A stretch of 64,000 nt of DNA from Oleiagrimonas sp963747595 (lineage in GTDB: Bacteria > Pseudomonadota > Gammaproteobacteria > Xanthomonadales > Rhodanobacteraceae). The stretch lies in the NCBI GenBank assembly GCA_963747595.1, contig CAVVFO010000001.1:124001-188000 (forward strand), given 5' to 3'. Under the pieces are notes generated by a model, which saw only the letters and a program-made list of their open reading frames with translations, was not told the origin of the DNA and did not search any database. How positions within the stretch are numbered: the first letter of the stretch is position 1; each line of letters starts with the position of its first letter. The position numbers and the translations under genes are program-made. Shown here one piece after another: positions 1-9,727 of the stretch.

Positions 1-100
1 TGGAGTGTACCGCGTTACCGGCGAGGTGGCGCACCTGCATCGGTGGATGGGCGAGGGGCTGGCGAGCCCCTGTCAGGGGCGACACTGCACGGGTTTTGCG

Positions 101-490
101 TCAGTCCACCATATCGCCATCGACGTACAGCCAGCGCCCGTCTTCACGCACGAAATGGCTGACTTCATGCAGGCGTTGCGCCGAGGCGCCGCCGATGCGA
201 AAACGCGCCACGAACTCCACTGATGCGTGGTCGGCATCGGTCTGCCGATGGCGCTTCACGCGCAGCCCGAGCCAGGTGGGCGATGGTTGCGATGGCTCCG
301 TTTGCAACGTCTGCGGCCGGGTTGCGGGGTGCCAACTGTCCAGCAGGTAAGCGTCGAGCCGCATGACGTAGGCACTGTAGCGCGCGCGCATCAGCGCCTC
401 GGCATCGGCGGCGGAAGCGCCCTCGTGCAGCGGCCTGCAGCAGGCGGCATAGTCACGCGACGTGCCGCAGGGGCACGCTTTCGAGGTCAT
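101..490 (-). CDS. ychJ: YchJ-like UPF0225 family protein with SEC-C motif
   Basis: A 129-residue protein. It opens with a SEC-C type zinc-binding motif (CPCGTSRDYAACC, about residues 6-18), followed by the NTF2-like fold typical of YchJ (ARYSAYVMRLDAYLLDSW; ending VREDGRWLYVDGDMVD). The family's function is unknown; SEC-C motifs bind zinc and occur in SecA-associated proteins. The ATG at 490 places the motif near the N-terminus as in homologues; an in-frame ATG at 502 is possible. Unlike E. coli YchJ, which I recall carrying a second SEC-C motif at its C-terminus, this protein stops before one. Bases 1-100 downstream hold no gene, only a short hairpin (AGGGGCT at 54-60, AGCCCCT at 65-71) without a T-run. 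Confidence 0.85.
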   Translation of the reverse strand: MTSKACPCGTSRDYAACCRPLHEGASAADAEALMRARYSAYVMRLDAYLLDSWHPATRPQTLQTEPSQPSPTWLGLRVKRHRQTDADHASVEFVARFRIGGASAQRLHEVSHFVREDGRWLYVDGDMVD

Positions 491-569
491 GGAGGGAGGC
501 ATGCGTGAGTGTCGCGGAGATGGAGCGGACAGGGCCGGCCGCAATACCGCCGGCCCTGTCCGCGGTGCA

Positions 570-2657
570 TCATTGCGCTCCGAGATAGGTATGGAACCAG
601 CTCAGCGAACGCTTCAGCACGTCGCGGCGGTGTTTCTTCTCGTGGAAGCCGTGACCTTCGCCCCGATACACCACCAGCTTGGTCGGCACGTTCTGCGCGC
701 GCAGTGCATGCCAGAACTCGAACGACTGCGGCGCCGGTGTCTCGCCGTCGTACTGGCCCACCAGCACCAGCGTGGGCGTTTTGTCGTTCTGGATGAAGTT
801 GATGGCCGAACTCTTGGCGTAGACCTTGGGGTCCTGGTACACGGAGGCGCCGAAGAACGGGATCATCCACTGGTCGATGGAGTTCTCGCCGTAGTAGCTC
901 TGCCAGTTGGACAGGCCGGCGCCGGCCACGGCCGCCTTGAAGCGATGCGTCTGCGTGGGTGCGAACATGCTCATGAAGCCGCCGTAGCTCCAGCCGGTAA
1001 GGCCCAGGCGCTTGTCGTCCACGGGGTATTTCGCTTCCACCGCGTCCACGCCGGCGAGGATGTCGCGCAGGTCACCGTACCCCATGTCCTTGCGCACGCC
1101 GCGGGTGAAGGCTTCGCCCTGGCCGAAACTGCCGCGCGGGTTGGGCATCAGCACGAAGTAGCCCATTGCGGCCAGCGGTACCGGTCCATAGCCATCGCCC
1201 GGCCAGCTCGGACGCGTGGCGTAGGTGGGGCCGCCGTGCACGTAGACCACCATGGGGTAGTGCTTGTGCGCGTCGTAATGCGCCGGAAACAGCAGCCAGC
1301 CCTGCACGTCGTGACCGTCGTTTTTCCAGGTGATCGAGTGCGCCTGGCCCCACATCGTCTGCACGTGCGTGTTGGCGTGGGTGACGGCGTGCGGCTTGCG
1401 CGCCACGCCCGACAGCTGACCGCCGCTGCCGGTTTTCAGGCTGGCGGTGTAGATCTCCGGCGGTGCATTGAACGTGCTGTGGATGAAGGCGATGCGCCGA
1501 TGCGCGCGCGACACAGCCACGGACGACATGGCGCTGCCGTCGCTGATGCCGGCGGGAATAGTGACCAGTGCGTGCTGCGATGCCGCCTTGTCGCCATCCA
1601 GGGTGAAGGCGGACAGCCGCGTCGAGCCGCCGGCGAAGGAGGACACCAGCAGGTTCTGCCTGCCTGTCCATGTCAGCCAGGACGGGGTGATGTGGATACC
1701 GGGGGTCACATTGCTGGCGCTGCCGCCGCTGGCCGGGATCACGTAGATATCGCCGCCGGTGACGCCCTGGTCGCTCATCAGGCCGCTGATGAAGGCGATG
1801 CGGGACCCATCCGGCGACCAGCGCGGCAGGGCGATCTGCATCTTGTGCAGCGATCCGCTGGCCGTGTTCGGGTCGAGAATGACCTTGGGCGTGCCGCCCG
1901 GGGCCTGCGTGTAGAGCTTTGCGGTCCACCAGTTGTCGCGGCCCGGGGGCGGTGCGCCGATGTAGGCCAGGTGCCGGGAATCGGGGGCCCAGTCGTATTC
2001 GTAGACGAAGACGGACTTGGGTGTGACCAGCGTGGCCTTGCCGCCGGCGGCTGGCACCGTGGCAATGCGCTGGTGTTCCACGCCGCTGCGGCCGATGACG
2101 CCCACGCGCGGCTTGGTGGCCGACACCGCGGCGATGCCGTGCAGATCACCCTTCACATAGAGAAAGCTCAGGCGGTTGCCGTCCGGCGTCCACGCAAGAT
2201 CGTGTGCGTAGCCGTCCAGGTGCGTGAGGCGCTGTGCCCTGGTGCTGTCCCTGGCGACGCGGTAGATATCGCGCTGCGCGGCCTGCTTGCCGTGATTGCA
2301 ATTGGACAGGAACACCAGTGACGCACCATCCGGCGACCAGTGCATGTCGCCGTCGTGGCAGCCCTTGGCGGCATGGTCGATGGTGATGGTGCGCACGTGA
2401 CTGCCATCGGCATCGGCCATCTGCAGCATCGAGCCATGCTTGCCATACAGCGTCCAGGCCAAGGTCTTGCCATCGGGGGACACGGCCACCCCGCCGAAGC
2501 GCTGCACTGCGCGCAGGCGGTGCATGATGGTGTCGATACGCGAAGATGCGGCGTGCGCGGAGCTGGTGGCCGGGGGCGGTGCCGCATCCGCGGGCGCGGC
2601 GGCCACGGCCAGCGACAGGGCGGCGCCCAGCGCCGTCAAAACGTGAAGGGATCGCAT
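570..2657 (-). CDS. Secreted S9 family prolyl oligopeptidase-like serine peptidase
   Basis: A 695-residue peptidase of the prolyl oligopeptidase (S9) family, likely exported to the periplasm. Residues 1-26 (MRSLHVLTALGAALSLAVAA) look like a signal peptide. A beta-propeller-like region with WSPDG and WAPDS repeats follows, then an alpha/beta hydrolase domain. The nucleophile is Ser557 in GWSYGG; Asp in GQYDGETP and His in GEGHGF complete the triad. The reading frame is open further upstream, but the ATG at 2657 gives the signal peptide and has GAGGA upstream. It is divergent from the HDOD gene. The exact substrate (dipeptidyl or acylaminoacyl peptidase) cannot be told from sequence. Confidence 0.9.
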   Translation of the reverse strand: MRSLHVLTALGAALSLAVAAAPADAAPPPATSSAHAASSRIDTIMHRLRAVQRFGGVAVSPDGKTLAWTLYGKHGSMLQMADADGSHVRTITIDHAAKGCHDGDMHWSPDGASLVFLSNCNHGKQAAQRDIYRVARDSTRAQRLTHLDGYAHDLAWTPDGNRLSFLYVKGDLHGIAAVSATKPRVGVIGRSGVEHQRIATVPAAGGKATLVTPKSVFVYEYDWAPDSRHLAYIGAPPPGRDNWWTAKLYTQAPGGTPKVILDPNTASGSLHKMQIALPRWSPDGSRIAFISGLMSDQGVTGGDIYVIPASGGSASNVTPGIHITPSWLTWTGRQNLLVSSFAGGSTRLSAFTLDGDKAASQHALVTIPAGISDGSAMSSVAVSRAHRRIAFIHSTFNAPPEIYTASLKTGSGGQLSGVARKPHAVTHANTHVQTMWGQAHSITWKNDGHDVQGWLLFPAHYDAHKHYPMVVYVHGGPTYATRPSWPGDGYGPVPLAAMGYFVLMPNPRGSFGQGEAFTRGVRKDMGYGDLRDILAGVDAVEAKYPVDDKRLGLTGWSYGGFMSMFAPTQTHRFKAAVAGAGLSNWQSYYGENSIDQWMIPFFGASVYQDPKVYAKSSAINFIQNDKTPTLVLVGQYDGETPAPQSFEFWHALRAQNVPTKLVVYRGEGHGFHEKKHRRDVLKRSLSWFHTYLGAQ

Positions 2658-2920
2658 GGATGTCACATCCTCATGGGGGGCATGCTGCGGACGGTAGCAC
2701 GTTGCCGTGCATATGCTGTGTGGCATCAGTTGGGTGCCGGAAGGGGCGCGGGTGCTCCTAAAGTTCTGGCTGTCGCAGCCGACAAAGTGTTCGACAACCG
2801 TCCGAGCCAACCACTCATGCACGTCGAGCCATGTCCATGCACACCTGCCGGGAGCGCCGGTTGCCGGCGCTGCGGCATGGGGCTGCCGGACGGTGCGGAT
2901 GGTGTGCCGGGAGGTGTGCG

Positions 2921-4021
2921 GTGCGTGTAATGCTTGTGGATACGGCGTGCCCGTCGCTGGAGAACGTGCGGCAGCAACTGGCCGACAGCGGAAGATCCTG
3001 GGAACTGGTGCATGCCCGGGACAACCGCGACGCGCTGGCCCAGGCCGAACGCGGCATGGATGCGATAGTCGCCGACCTGGGGTCCCCCGCCGCTGCCAGC
3101 CTGGAACTGCTGCGCATGATGCGCCTGCGTCATCCCGAGGTGATTCGCCTGGCGCTGACCGATATCGAGCATCGCGAGATGGCGGTCCGGGCCATGGATA
3201 TTGCCCACCAGTGCATGGAGCGGCCGTGCGATACGCTGCTGATGAGCGAGGCCATCGAGCGCGCAGTGGCCCTGCGGCATCTGCTGGATTCTCGCGAGTT
3301 GCGCCGCGTTATCGGCCAGGTGGAGCGTTTGCCCTCGGCGCCCCGCATGTACATGCGGCTGCGCGGCGTCCTGGGCGATTCCGAGTGCGGGGCGCGCAGC
3401 GTCTGCGAATTGCTGGATCAGGATCCGGCCCTGACCGCCAAGGTGCTGCAGATGGCCAATTCGGCCCTGTTTTCCGGCGGTGCGCAATTGCACTCCGTGC
3501 ATCAGGCGTTGATGCGCATCGGCATGGATACGTTGCGCATCGCCGTGCTGGCCAACGAAGTGTTCGATGCGCACCATGGGCCCAAGCTGGCGGTATTGCG
3601 CCGGCGTGCCGTGCGCGCCGCGCAGCTGGCGGCCGGCATGGCACCGCCGCGCGAGCGGGACCTGGCGCGAACCGCCGCCTTGCTGGCCGAGGTGGGGTTG
3701 CTGGTCCCCGGCGTCGAGGCACTGTGCGCCGCCGAGGTCGGACGCAGCACATCGCCGCCGACGCCGACCCATGTCGGTGCCTACCTGCTGGGGCTGTGGG
3801 GCCTGCCGAGCAGCATGGTCGAGGCGGTGGCACACCATCGTCAGCCATCGAGGGTGGCGCAGACCCATTTCGGCGTACTCGGCATCGTGCACGTGGCCAC
3901 CGCCCTGGCACGCGGCGAGGCGCCGGATGCGGATTACGTGACCACGATGGGTCTGAGCGATCGGGTGGCCACGTGGACACGTCGTGCGGCCGATCTGGGC
4001 GATCTGGAAGAGGATCTGTAA
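2921..4021 (+). CDS. Response-regulator-like receiver plus HDOD domain protein
   Basis: A 366-residue protein. Residues 1-120 resemble a two-component receiver: MLVDTA at the first strand, a candidate phosphoacceptor Asp in AIVADLGSP, and Thr in ALTDI. The usual conserved Lys is Arg (MERPCD). Residues 130-330 form an HDOD domain (LLDQDPALTAKVLQMANSA, then SVHQALMRIGMDTLRIAVLA), a module of signalling proteins related to HD-GYP but without its metal ligands. The GTG start at 2921 is chosen because GGGAGG lies seven bases upstream and the protein then begins directly with the receiver strand. The upstream gap 2658-2920 is a divergent promoter region with the S9 peptidase. Confidence 0.85.
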   Translation: MRVMLVDTACPSLENVRQQLADSGRSWELVHARDNRDALAQAERGMDAIVADLGSPAAASLELLRMMRLRHPEVIRLALTDIEHREMAVRAMDIAHQCMERPCDTLLMSEAIERAVALRHLLDSRELRRVIGQVERLPSAPRMYMRLRGVLGDSECGARSVCELLDQDPALTAKVLQMANSALFSGGAQLHSVHQALMRIGMDTLRIAVLANEVFDAHHGPKLAVLRRRAVRAAQLAAGMAPPRERDLARTAALLAEVGLLVPGVEALCAAEVGRSTSPPTPTHVGAYLLGLWGLPSSMVEAVAHHRQPSRVAQTHFGVLGIVHVATALARGEAPDADYVTTMGLSDRVATWTRRAADLGDLEEDL

Positions 4022-4042
4022 CGCCCTGCGCCGAAGCATTTT

Positions 4043-6145
4043 TCAGGTGGCGTGCTCGATGGCTCGGGCGAACGGTGGCAAGGCGCGCAGCATGCGTTCG
4101 CCATAACGCTTCACCACCACCCGCCGGTCCAGCAGCACGATACGGCCACTGTCGCTTTCGCTGCGGATCAGGCGGCCGCAATATTGCGTCAGCAGGCGCG
4201 TGGCATCGGGCACGCTGACCTCGATGAACGGGTTGCGGCCCTGGGTTTCCAGCCATTCGGCGTAGGTGGCGCCGACCGGATCGGTGGGCACCGCGAATGG
4301 CAGCTGCGTGACCACCACCGTCTCGCACAGCGTGCCGGGCAGGTCCAGGCCCTCGCCGAACGAGGTCAGGCCGAACAGCGTGCTGCCGCGGCCCGATTCC
4401 ACATCGGCACGATGCTCGGCCACCAATTGCGATTTGGACAGCGTGCCCTGCGCGCGTACGCGACGCACCTGCTCGATGGGCAGCAGCTGCAGCACGCGCT
4501 CCAGCTTGACACGCGAAGTGAACAGCACCAGATTGCCGGCGTTCCAGTCCAGGTGTGCATCCAGCCAGTCGGCGATGGCCTGCGTGTGGCCTTCGCGATC
4601 ATTGGGCAGCACCTGCATCATCGGTACTTCCAGCCGCGCCTGCCGCGCCAGGTCGAACGGCGAGGGCAGGCTCAGCGTGACTGCGTTGTCGGGCAGACCG
4701 ACGGCGTCGGCGAAACTGCGGAAACTGCCGCCAGCCGAAAGTGTGGCCGAAGTCATCACCACTGCGGCCGCGTTGCCCCAAAGCACGCTGCGCAGCAAAT
4801 TGCCGGCGGATACCGCCGAGGCATGGCAGACGACCTGTTGCTCGTGCCCCAGCGACACCCAGCGCGCCAGCGGCGGTTGTGCGGCCGCGTCCTCGGCCGA
4901 CCAGGCGACCCATGTCGACAGCTGCCGGCCGATGCGTTCCAGGGCGATGCCCAGTTCGCGCGACAAGGCATCGGCAGTCGGCCCGCCATGCGCCATGTCC
5001 ACCACCGTGCGGCGCACGGTCCGAAGCCAGCGCTGGATGTCGCCGGTCATGTCGCGCAGTTCGGTGGCACGCTCCACCCACGCCTGCGGCAAGGCCCCCA
5101 GCGAGGCGCGGAACTGCGGTTCGGTTTCGTGCGGCGCCGGGGTCCAGCCGATGCGGATCTCGCGCTCCAGTGCCTGCAACGCATCGCCCAGTCCGGCCAG
5201 CATTTCGCTGCCCTGGTTCAGCGTGACGCGGCCGATACTCTCCTTGTCCGCATGCGAATAGGCGGCGTGGATCTGCCGGTCCAGCCGGCCCAGGCGCCGC
5301 TGCGTGGTGGCCAGATGCACCTCGGAGGCGCCACGGTCGATGGCCTTGGCGGGGGTGCGATGCGCCTCGTCGAAGACGTACAGCGTGTCATCGGGGCGCG
5401 GCAGGATCACGCCGCCCCAGGCATCGTCTTCGCGCGGCATGGTCAGGTCGGCCAGCACCAGGTCCTGGTTGGCGACGATCAGGTCCGCCTCGCCGATGGC
5501 GCGGCGCGCGCTGAAGAACGGGCACACCTGGAACAGGCCGCATTTGCGCCCGGTGCAGCCGCCCGCGCTGGTGGTGATCATGCCGCGCACCATGTCCGTC
5601 AATGGCTCGGGGCTGGCATCGATATCGCCGTCCCATTCGCCTTGGTCGAACGCTGCGGCCAGCGCGTTCAGGGCATGGGTTTCGCGCGCCTGCGGTGGCC
5701 GCGACCACAGCGCCAGTTCCTCGTCGAATCCCAGACCGCCCTGCTGCGGTTCGCCCATGCCCGCCGTCGCGGTGCGCAGATTGCGCGGGCACAGATACCG
5801 CTGGCGGCCCTTGGCCAGGGCGACCTTGGCCTCCATGCCGCACAACTCCAGAAACTGCGGCACGTCGCGCTGCACCAGCTGCTCCTGCAGCGCCACGGTG
5901 GCGGTGGCGATCAGCAGTTTCTTGTCCAGCGCGCGCGCCACAGCCAGACCGGCAATCAGGTACGCCATGGATTTGCCGGTGCCCGTGGGCGCCTCGATCA
6001 CCGCGGCGCCATCCCCGGTCGCCAGCGTGCGCGCCACTTCGGCGATCATGCGTCCCTGCGAGGCACGCGCGCGAAACCCCGGCAGGCCGGTCTTCAGCCG
6101 CGCGTAGGCCGCACGGATGGTGTCTTTGGTGGCGTCGTCGAGCAT
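4043..6145 (-). CDS. dinG: ATP-dependent DNA helicase DinG
   Basis: A 700-residue superfamily 2 helicase of the XPD/DinG group, which unwinds DNA 5' to 3' and resolves R-loops and replication conflicts. Walker A is TGTGKS at about residues 54-59, and the DEAH box is in VFDEAHRTP. The four iron-sulfur cysteines are present: one in RQRYLCPRN (about residue 119) and three in GGCTGRKCGLFQVC. The C-terminal helicase motifs include LFGLTSFGEGLDLPG and QYCGRLIRSESDSGRIVLLD. It is convergent with the HDOD gene, 21 bases apart. The 264-base gap 6146-6409 holds no gene that I can see. Confidence 0.93.
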   Translation of the reverse strand: MLDDATKDTIRAAYARLKTGLPGFRARASQGRMIAEVARTLATGDGAAVIEAPTGTGKSMAYLIAGLAVARALDKKLLIATATVALQEQLVQRDVPQFLELCGMEAKVALAKGRQRYLCPRNLRTATAGMGEPQQGGLGFDEELALWSRPPQARETHALNALAAAFDQGEWDGDIDASPEPLTDMVRGMITTSAGGCTGRKCGLFQVCPFFSARRAIGEADLIVANQDLVLADLTMPREDDAWGGVILPRPDDTLYVFDEAHRTPAKAIDRGASEVHLATTQRRLGRLDRQIHAAYSHADKESIGRVTLNQGSEMLAGLGDALQALEREIRIGWTPAPHETEPQFRASLGALPQAWVERATELRDMTGDIQRWLRTVRRTVVDMAHGGPTADALSRELGIALERIGRQLSTWVAWSAEDAAAQPPLARWVSLGHEQQVVCHASAVSAGNLLRSVLWGNAAAVVMTSATLSAGGSFRSFADAVGLPDNAVTLSLPSPFDLARQARLEVPMMQVLPNDREGHTQAIADWLDAHLDWNAGNLVLFTSRVKLERVLQLLPIEQVRRVRAQGTLSKSQLVAEHRADVESGRGSTLFGLTSFGEGLDLPGTLCETVVVTQLPFAVPTDPVGATYAEWLETQGRNPFIEVSVPDATRLLTQYCGRLIRSESDSGRIVLLDRRVVVKRYGERMLRALPPFARAIEHAT

Positions 6146-6409
6146 GCGGAACGGGCGGTAATCCAGGGGGGCGGACGTCGGTCAGGTCACGTCAGCGGCA
6201 AGCGCAAAGCATACCCGAGAGGGTTGGCAGGCGGGTGCCGAGTCCTGTCCGTTGCAAAGGGCTGATCGCATCGCGACCGACGCTTCGGGAAGGCCACGGC
6301 CCGCATCGGCGTGCCCACAACGTGCCGACCGGCCCGGTGTGGACACGTTTGCGCATCGAGCATCTTCACCACTCGCTGATCGACGCATCCCGAATCCACG
6401 CGTGCGGAT

Positions 6410-9400
6410 TCAATCAGTGGCTCCCTGCTGCAACGTGCTGGCGTTTTTGACGGCGTTGGCCAGGCGCGTTTCTCCGCGCGCGACGAGTTGTTGCAGATGC
6501 TGGTAGACCTTGCGCTGCGCTGGCTGCGGCCGAGCATAGGACAGGCTCACGTTGGCAGCCAGATAGGCCAGGCGGCTGCGCAATTGCGGCTGGTGCAGCA
6601 GGTCGTCCTCGCTGGAGTGGATGTCCAGCTGCACCAGGTGCTCGATGGCATCGTCCAGCCGGGTCAGCGCGGCCGGGGGCCGCTCGCCATGCGTCTCGGT
6701 ACGCAGTTGTCTGCGCAACGCAAGGGCATCGTTGAGCTTGCCGTCCAGGATATCCAGCGTGTGGTGGATCTTCATCTGCAGCGCCAGACGGGCGGCCAGG
6801 TCGTCCTGACTGGCGTGCAGGCGGGGATCCAGGCGCACACGGAAGGTGGCCGTGCTGTGCTGACCGCCGTAGGCCAGCGACACGCGGTAGGTGCCCGGTA
6901 TCACCCGTGGCCCGCTCACGTCGTCGTCGAGTCCGCCGGCGGCCATCGGCGGCTCCATGCCGGTGACCTCGGTGGCGTCGGGATAGCGCAGATCCCACTG
7001 GAAGCGGTTCATGCCTGGATGCACGGCAGTGGCGCGGCCAAGCGCGCGCTGCTTGCGTTCGCTGGGCTGATAATCGGTGGTGACCGGCTGCTTGGTATCG
7101 CTCTGGTGTTTCGGATGCAGGGTGAAGCGGCGTATGCGGTTGCCGTCGGCATCGGTGAACGTGAGGGTGACCGGGGTCTGGCCGTCGTAGCTGGCCGGTA
7201 GATGGAAGAAGATCGTGGCGCCGAACTTCGGATTGCTGCCCGCTGCAGGAATGCGCTCGGCATGCGGCGCCTGGCCGAAGGCATGGGTGAGCCAGGCATC
7301 CTGTGGCGCGAAGACGGTGGTGTCCCCATCCCCGATCGCGGCGTGATGGCTCATCTGCTCGAGCACGGACAGGTTGTCCAGGACCCAGAACGCGCGACCA
7401 TGGGTGGCCGCGACCAGCATCCCCTGGCGCGTATCGATGGCTAGGCCGCGCACCTGCACCTTCGGCAGACCCGAGCCCAGCGGCTGCCAGTGCCCGCCAC
7501 CGTCAAGACTGGCGTAGACCGTGGTGTCGGTGGCCAGGAACAGCAGGTCGGCATCGTCCGGATCCTGCACGATATCCATGGCGTACTGGTCCTCGGGGAT
7601 GCCGTTGGTGATTGCCTGCCAGTGGTGGCCGTAGTCGGTGGTCTTGAAGACATAGGGGTGGAAGTCGTCCCACATGTAGCGGCGGGCCGTGAGGTAGGCG
7701 GTGCCGGCTTGCGTATGCGAAGGCTCGATGGCGTCGATACGGGACCAGCCGGGCATGGTCGACGGGCCAGTCTTGCGCCAATGCTTGCCGCCATCCCGGG
7801 TCACGTGCACCAGGCCGTCGGCCGAGCCTGCCCAGATGGTTTTTGCATCCAGGGGCGACACCGCGATCGAGGACAGCGACGGGTAGATTTCGGCTCCGGA
7901 GTGGTCGATGTCCACGGGGCCTCCCGAGGGGCCTTCGGTGGCCGGATCGTTGCGGGTCAGGTCGGGGCTGATGCGCGTCCAGGTATGGCCGTGATCATCG
8001 CTTTCCAGCACGTACTGCGAGCCGATCAACAGCTGTTTCGGCGCTGCGGGCGAAAACAGGATCGGGTGGATCCAGCCGAAGCGGTTGCGCAGTTCCGAAG
8101 ACGGCTCGGACTCCTTGTAGTCCGGCCACGGGCTCACACTGCGGTATTGCCCGGTGGGCCGATCATAGGTGAGGAAGATGCTGTAGTAGCCGGCGCCGTA
8201 GGTGGTGGTCGGCTGGTCCGGCTGCGGCACGACCACGGTGCTTTCGCCATAGGCCACGGCATGCCACGCCGAGAGCGGTATCACGCCCTCAGGCGTGGCA
8301 CTGGGACCCTCATACGAGCCTTCGTCCTGCTGCGAGCCGTACACGTGAACCGGGAAACGGTGATCGAGGTTGATGTGGTAGAACTGGCCGGTGGGCTGGT
8401 TATGCTCGGTACTCCATGTGGAGCCGCCATCGGTGCTGACCGTGGCGCCGCCGTCGTTGCCCTCCAGCAGCACCTTCGGGTCGTGCGGGTTGATCCACAG
8501 GATGTGGTTGTCACCATGCGGCGTGTGCAACTGGCGAAATGACTTGCCGCCGTCGTGCGAGACCCACAGCGCATCCACATTGGTACGTAGACAGTGTCCG
8601 GATCCTTGGGGTCGGTAAATACCGCCATGTAATAGAACGCGCGCTGGCGCAGCGGCCAGTCGTGGTTGACGCGATGGAAGTGCGCTCCGCCGTCGTCGGA
8701 GCGGAACAGGCCGCCTCCTTTCGCCTGCACGATGGTGTAAACCACCTGCGGATCACTGGCCGATACACTGACCCCCATCTTGCCGATGGGCCCGGCCGGC
8801 AGGTTCAGGTGGGCGGTCAGGTTGGTCCAGTGCGCGCCGCCGTCGGTGGACTTCCACAGTCCGCTGCCGGGGCCGCCGCTGGAGAGCTTCCACGGTTTGC
8901 GATATGCCTGCCATGTGGTGGCGTACAGCACGTTTGAATTGTGCGGGTCCATGACGAGATCGACGGCGCCGGTATGGCGGTTGACGAACAGCACTTTCTT
9001 CCAGGTTTTGCCGCCGTCGCTGGACTTGAACACGCCACGGTGCGTGCCGGGGACGAACACGTGCCCCATGGATGCGGCGTAGACCGTTTTCGCATCGTGC
9101 GGATCGACCACCAGCCCCATGATGGTGTGGGTATCGGCCAGGCCGGCGCGCTGCCAGGTCTTGCCGCCGTTGTCGGAGCGGAACACGCCGTCGCCGGAGA
9201 TCATGTCGCCGCGGATGTCACTCTCGCCGGTGCCGGCGTAGATCACTTTCGGATTCGACGGCGCCACGGCCAGCGCGCCGATGCTGTCGCTGCTGCCGGG
9301 TAGTTTCTTGTCGGTGAGGTTGGTCCACTTGATGCCGTAATCGGTGCTCTTCCATACGCCGCCGTCGACGGCACCCATGTAGAACAGGTTGCGCTGGCCG

Positions 9401-9594
9401 GGCACGCCGCTGACAGCCACCACGCGGCCGCCGATGTAGGGGCCGATGCTGCGCCAGTGCATCTGGCTCTTCAATGTGGCGGGATGTGCCGGGCTGGCGG
9501 CGGCCAGCGCGGAGGTTGCCGCGCCGAGGGTGCATAGCGCTGGCAGAAGGAACAGGCGGCACAGCGCTGGCCAGCGACTTGGAAACGTAGTCAT
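6410..9594 (-). pseudogene. VPS10/sortilin-like beta-propeller (BNR repeat) protein, frameshifted
   Basis: Two overlapping reading frames make one exported propeller protein of about 1060 residues. The N-terminal part (9594 down to about 8583) has a signal peptide starting at MTTFPSRWPALCR and BNR/Asp-box repeats (SDNGGKTWQR, SSDGGKTWKK, SDDGGAHF). Its frame is lost after KDPDTVYVP, and the other frame resumes at once with VDALWVSHDGGKSF and runs to 6410. One missing base near 8582-8583 (CC where CCC would restore Pro-Asn) explains the break. The C-terminal part has further repeats and an end typical of Xanthomonadales VPS10-domain 'glycosyl hydrolase' proteins. The ATG at 9594 is preceded by GGAG. 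The break is either true decay or a consensus error; both halves are otherwise intact. Confidence 0.8.
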
Positions 9595-9687
9595 CGACAC
9601 ACTCCATGAATTGGTGGCGGACGGATCCGCGATGGGCACCCTGGCGGAGCGTCTCCGTCTGCCGGTTTGTCGCGGACCTGCTGCATT

Positions 9688-9719
9688 GCCCGGCCGGACC
9701 TGCGCCGGGCCATTTTTTT
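9688..9719 (+). terminator. Orphan Rho-independent terminator-like hairpin facing the plus strand
   Basis: GCCCGGC (9688-9694) pairs with GCCGGGC (9704-9710) and is followed by CA and seven T (9713-9719). The T-run makes it a plus-strand terminator, but both flanking genes are on the minus strand. It may stop antisense transcription, or end an unseen plus-strand RNA. Confidence 0.45.
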
Positions 9720-9727
9720 CAACCGGA

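Noticed and set aside
462..2321. Long open frame on the plus strand opposite the S9 peptidase (619 codons)
   Set aside because: GC-rich antisense shadow: no motifs, Gly/Ala/Val/Arg/His-rich composition, while the minus strand has a complete peptidase. The same holds for the long frames opposite dinG, polA, purH, accC and glnE.
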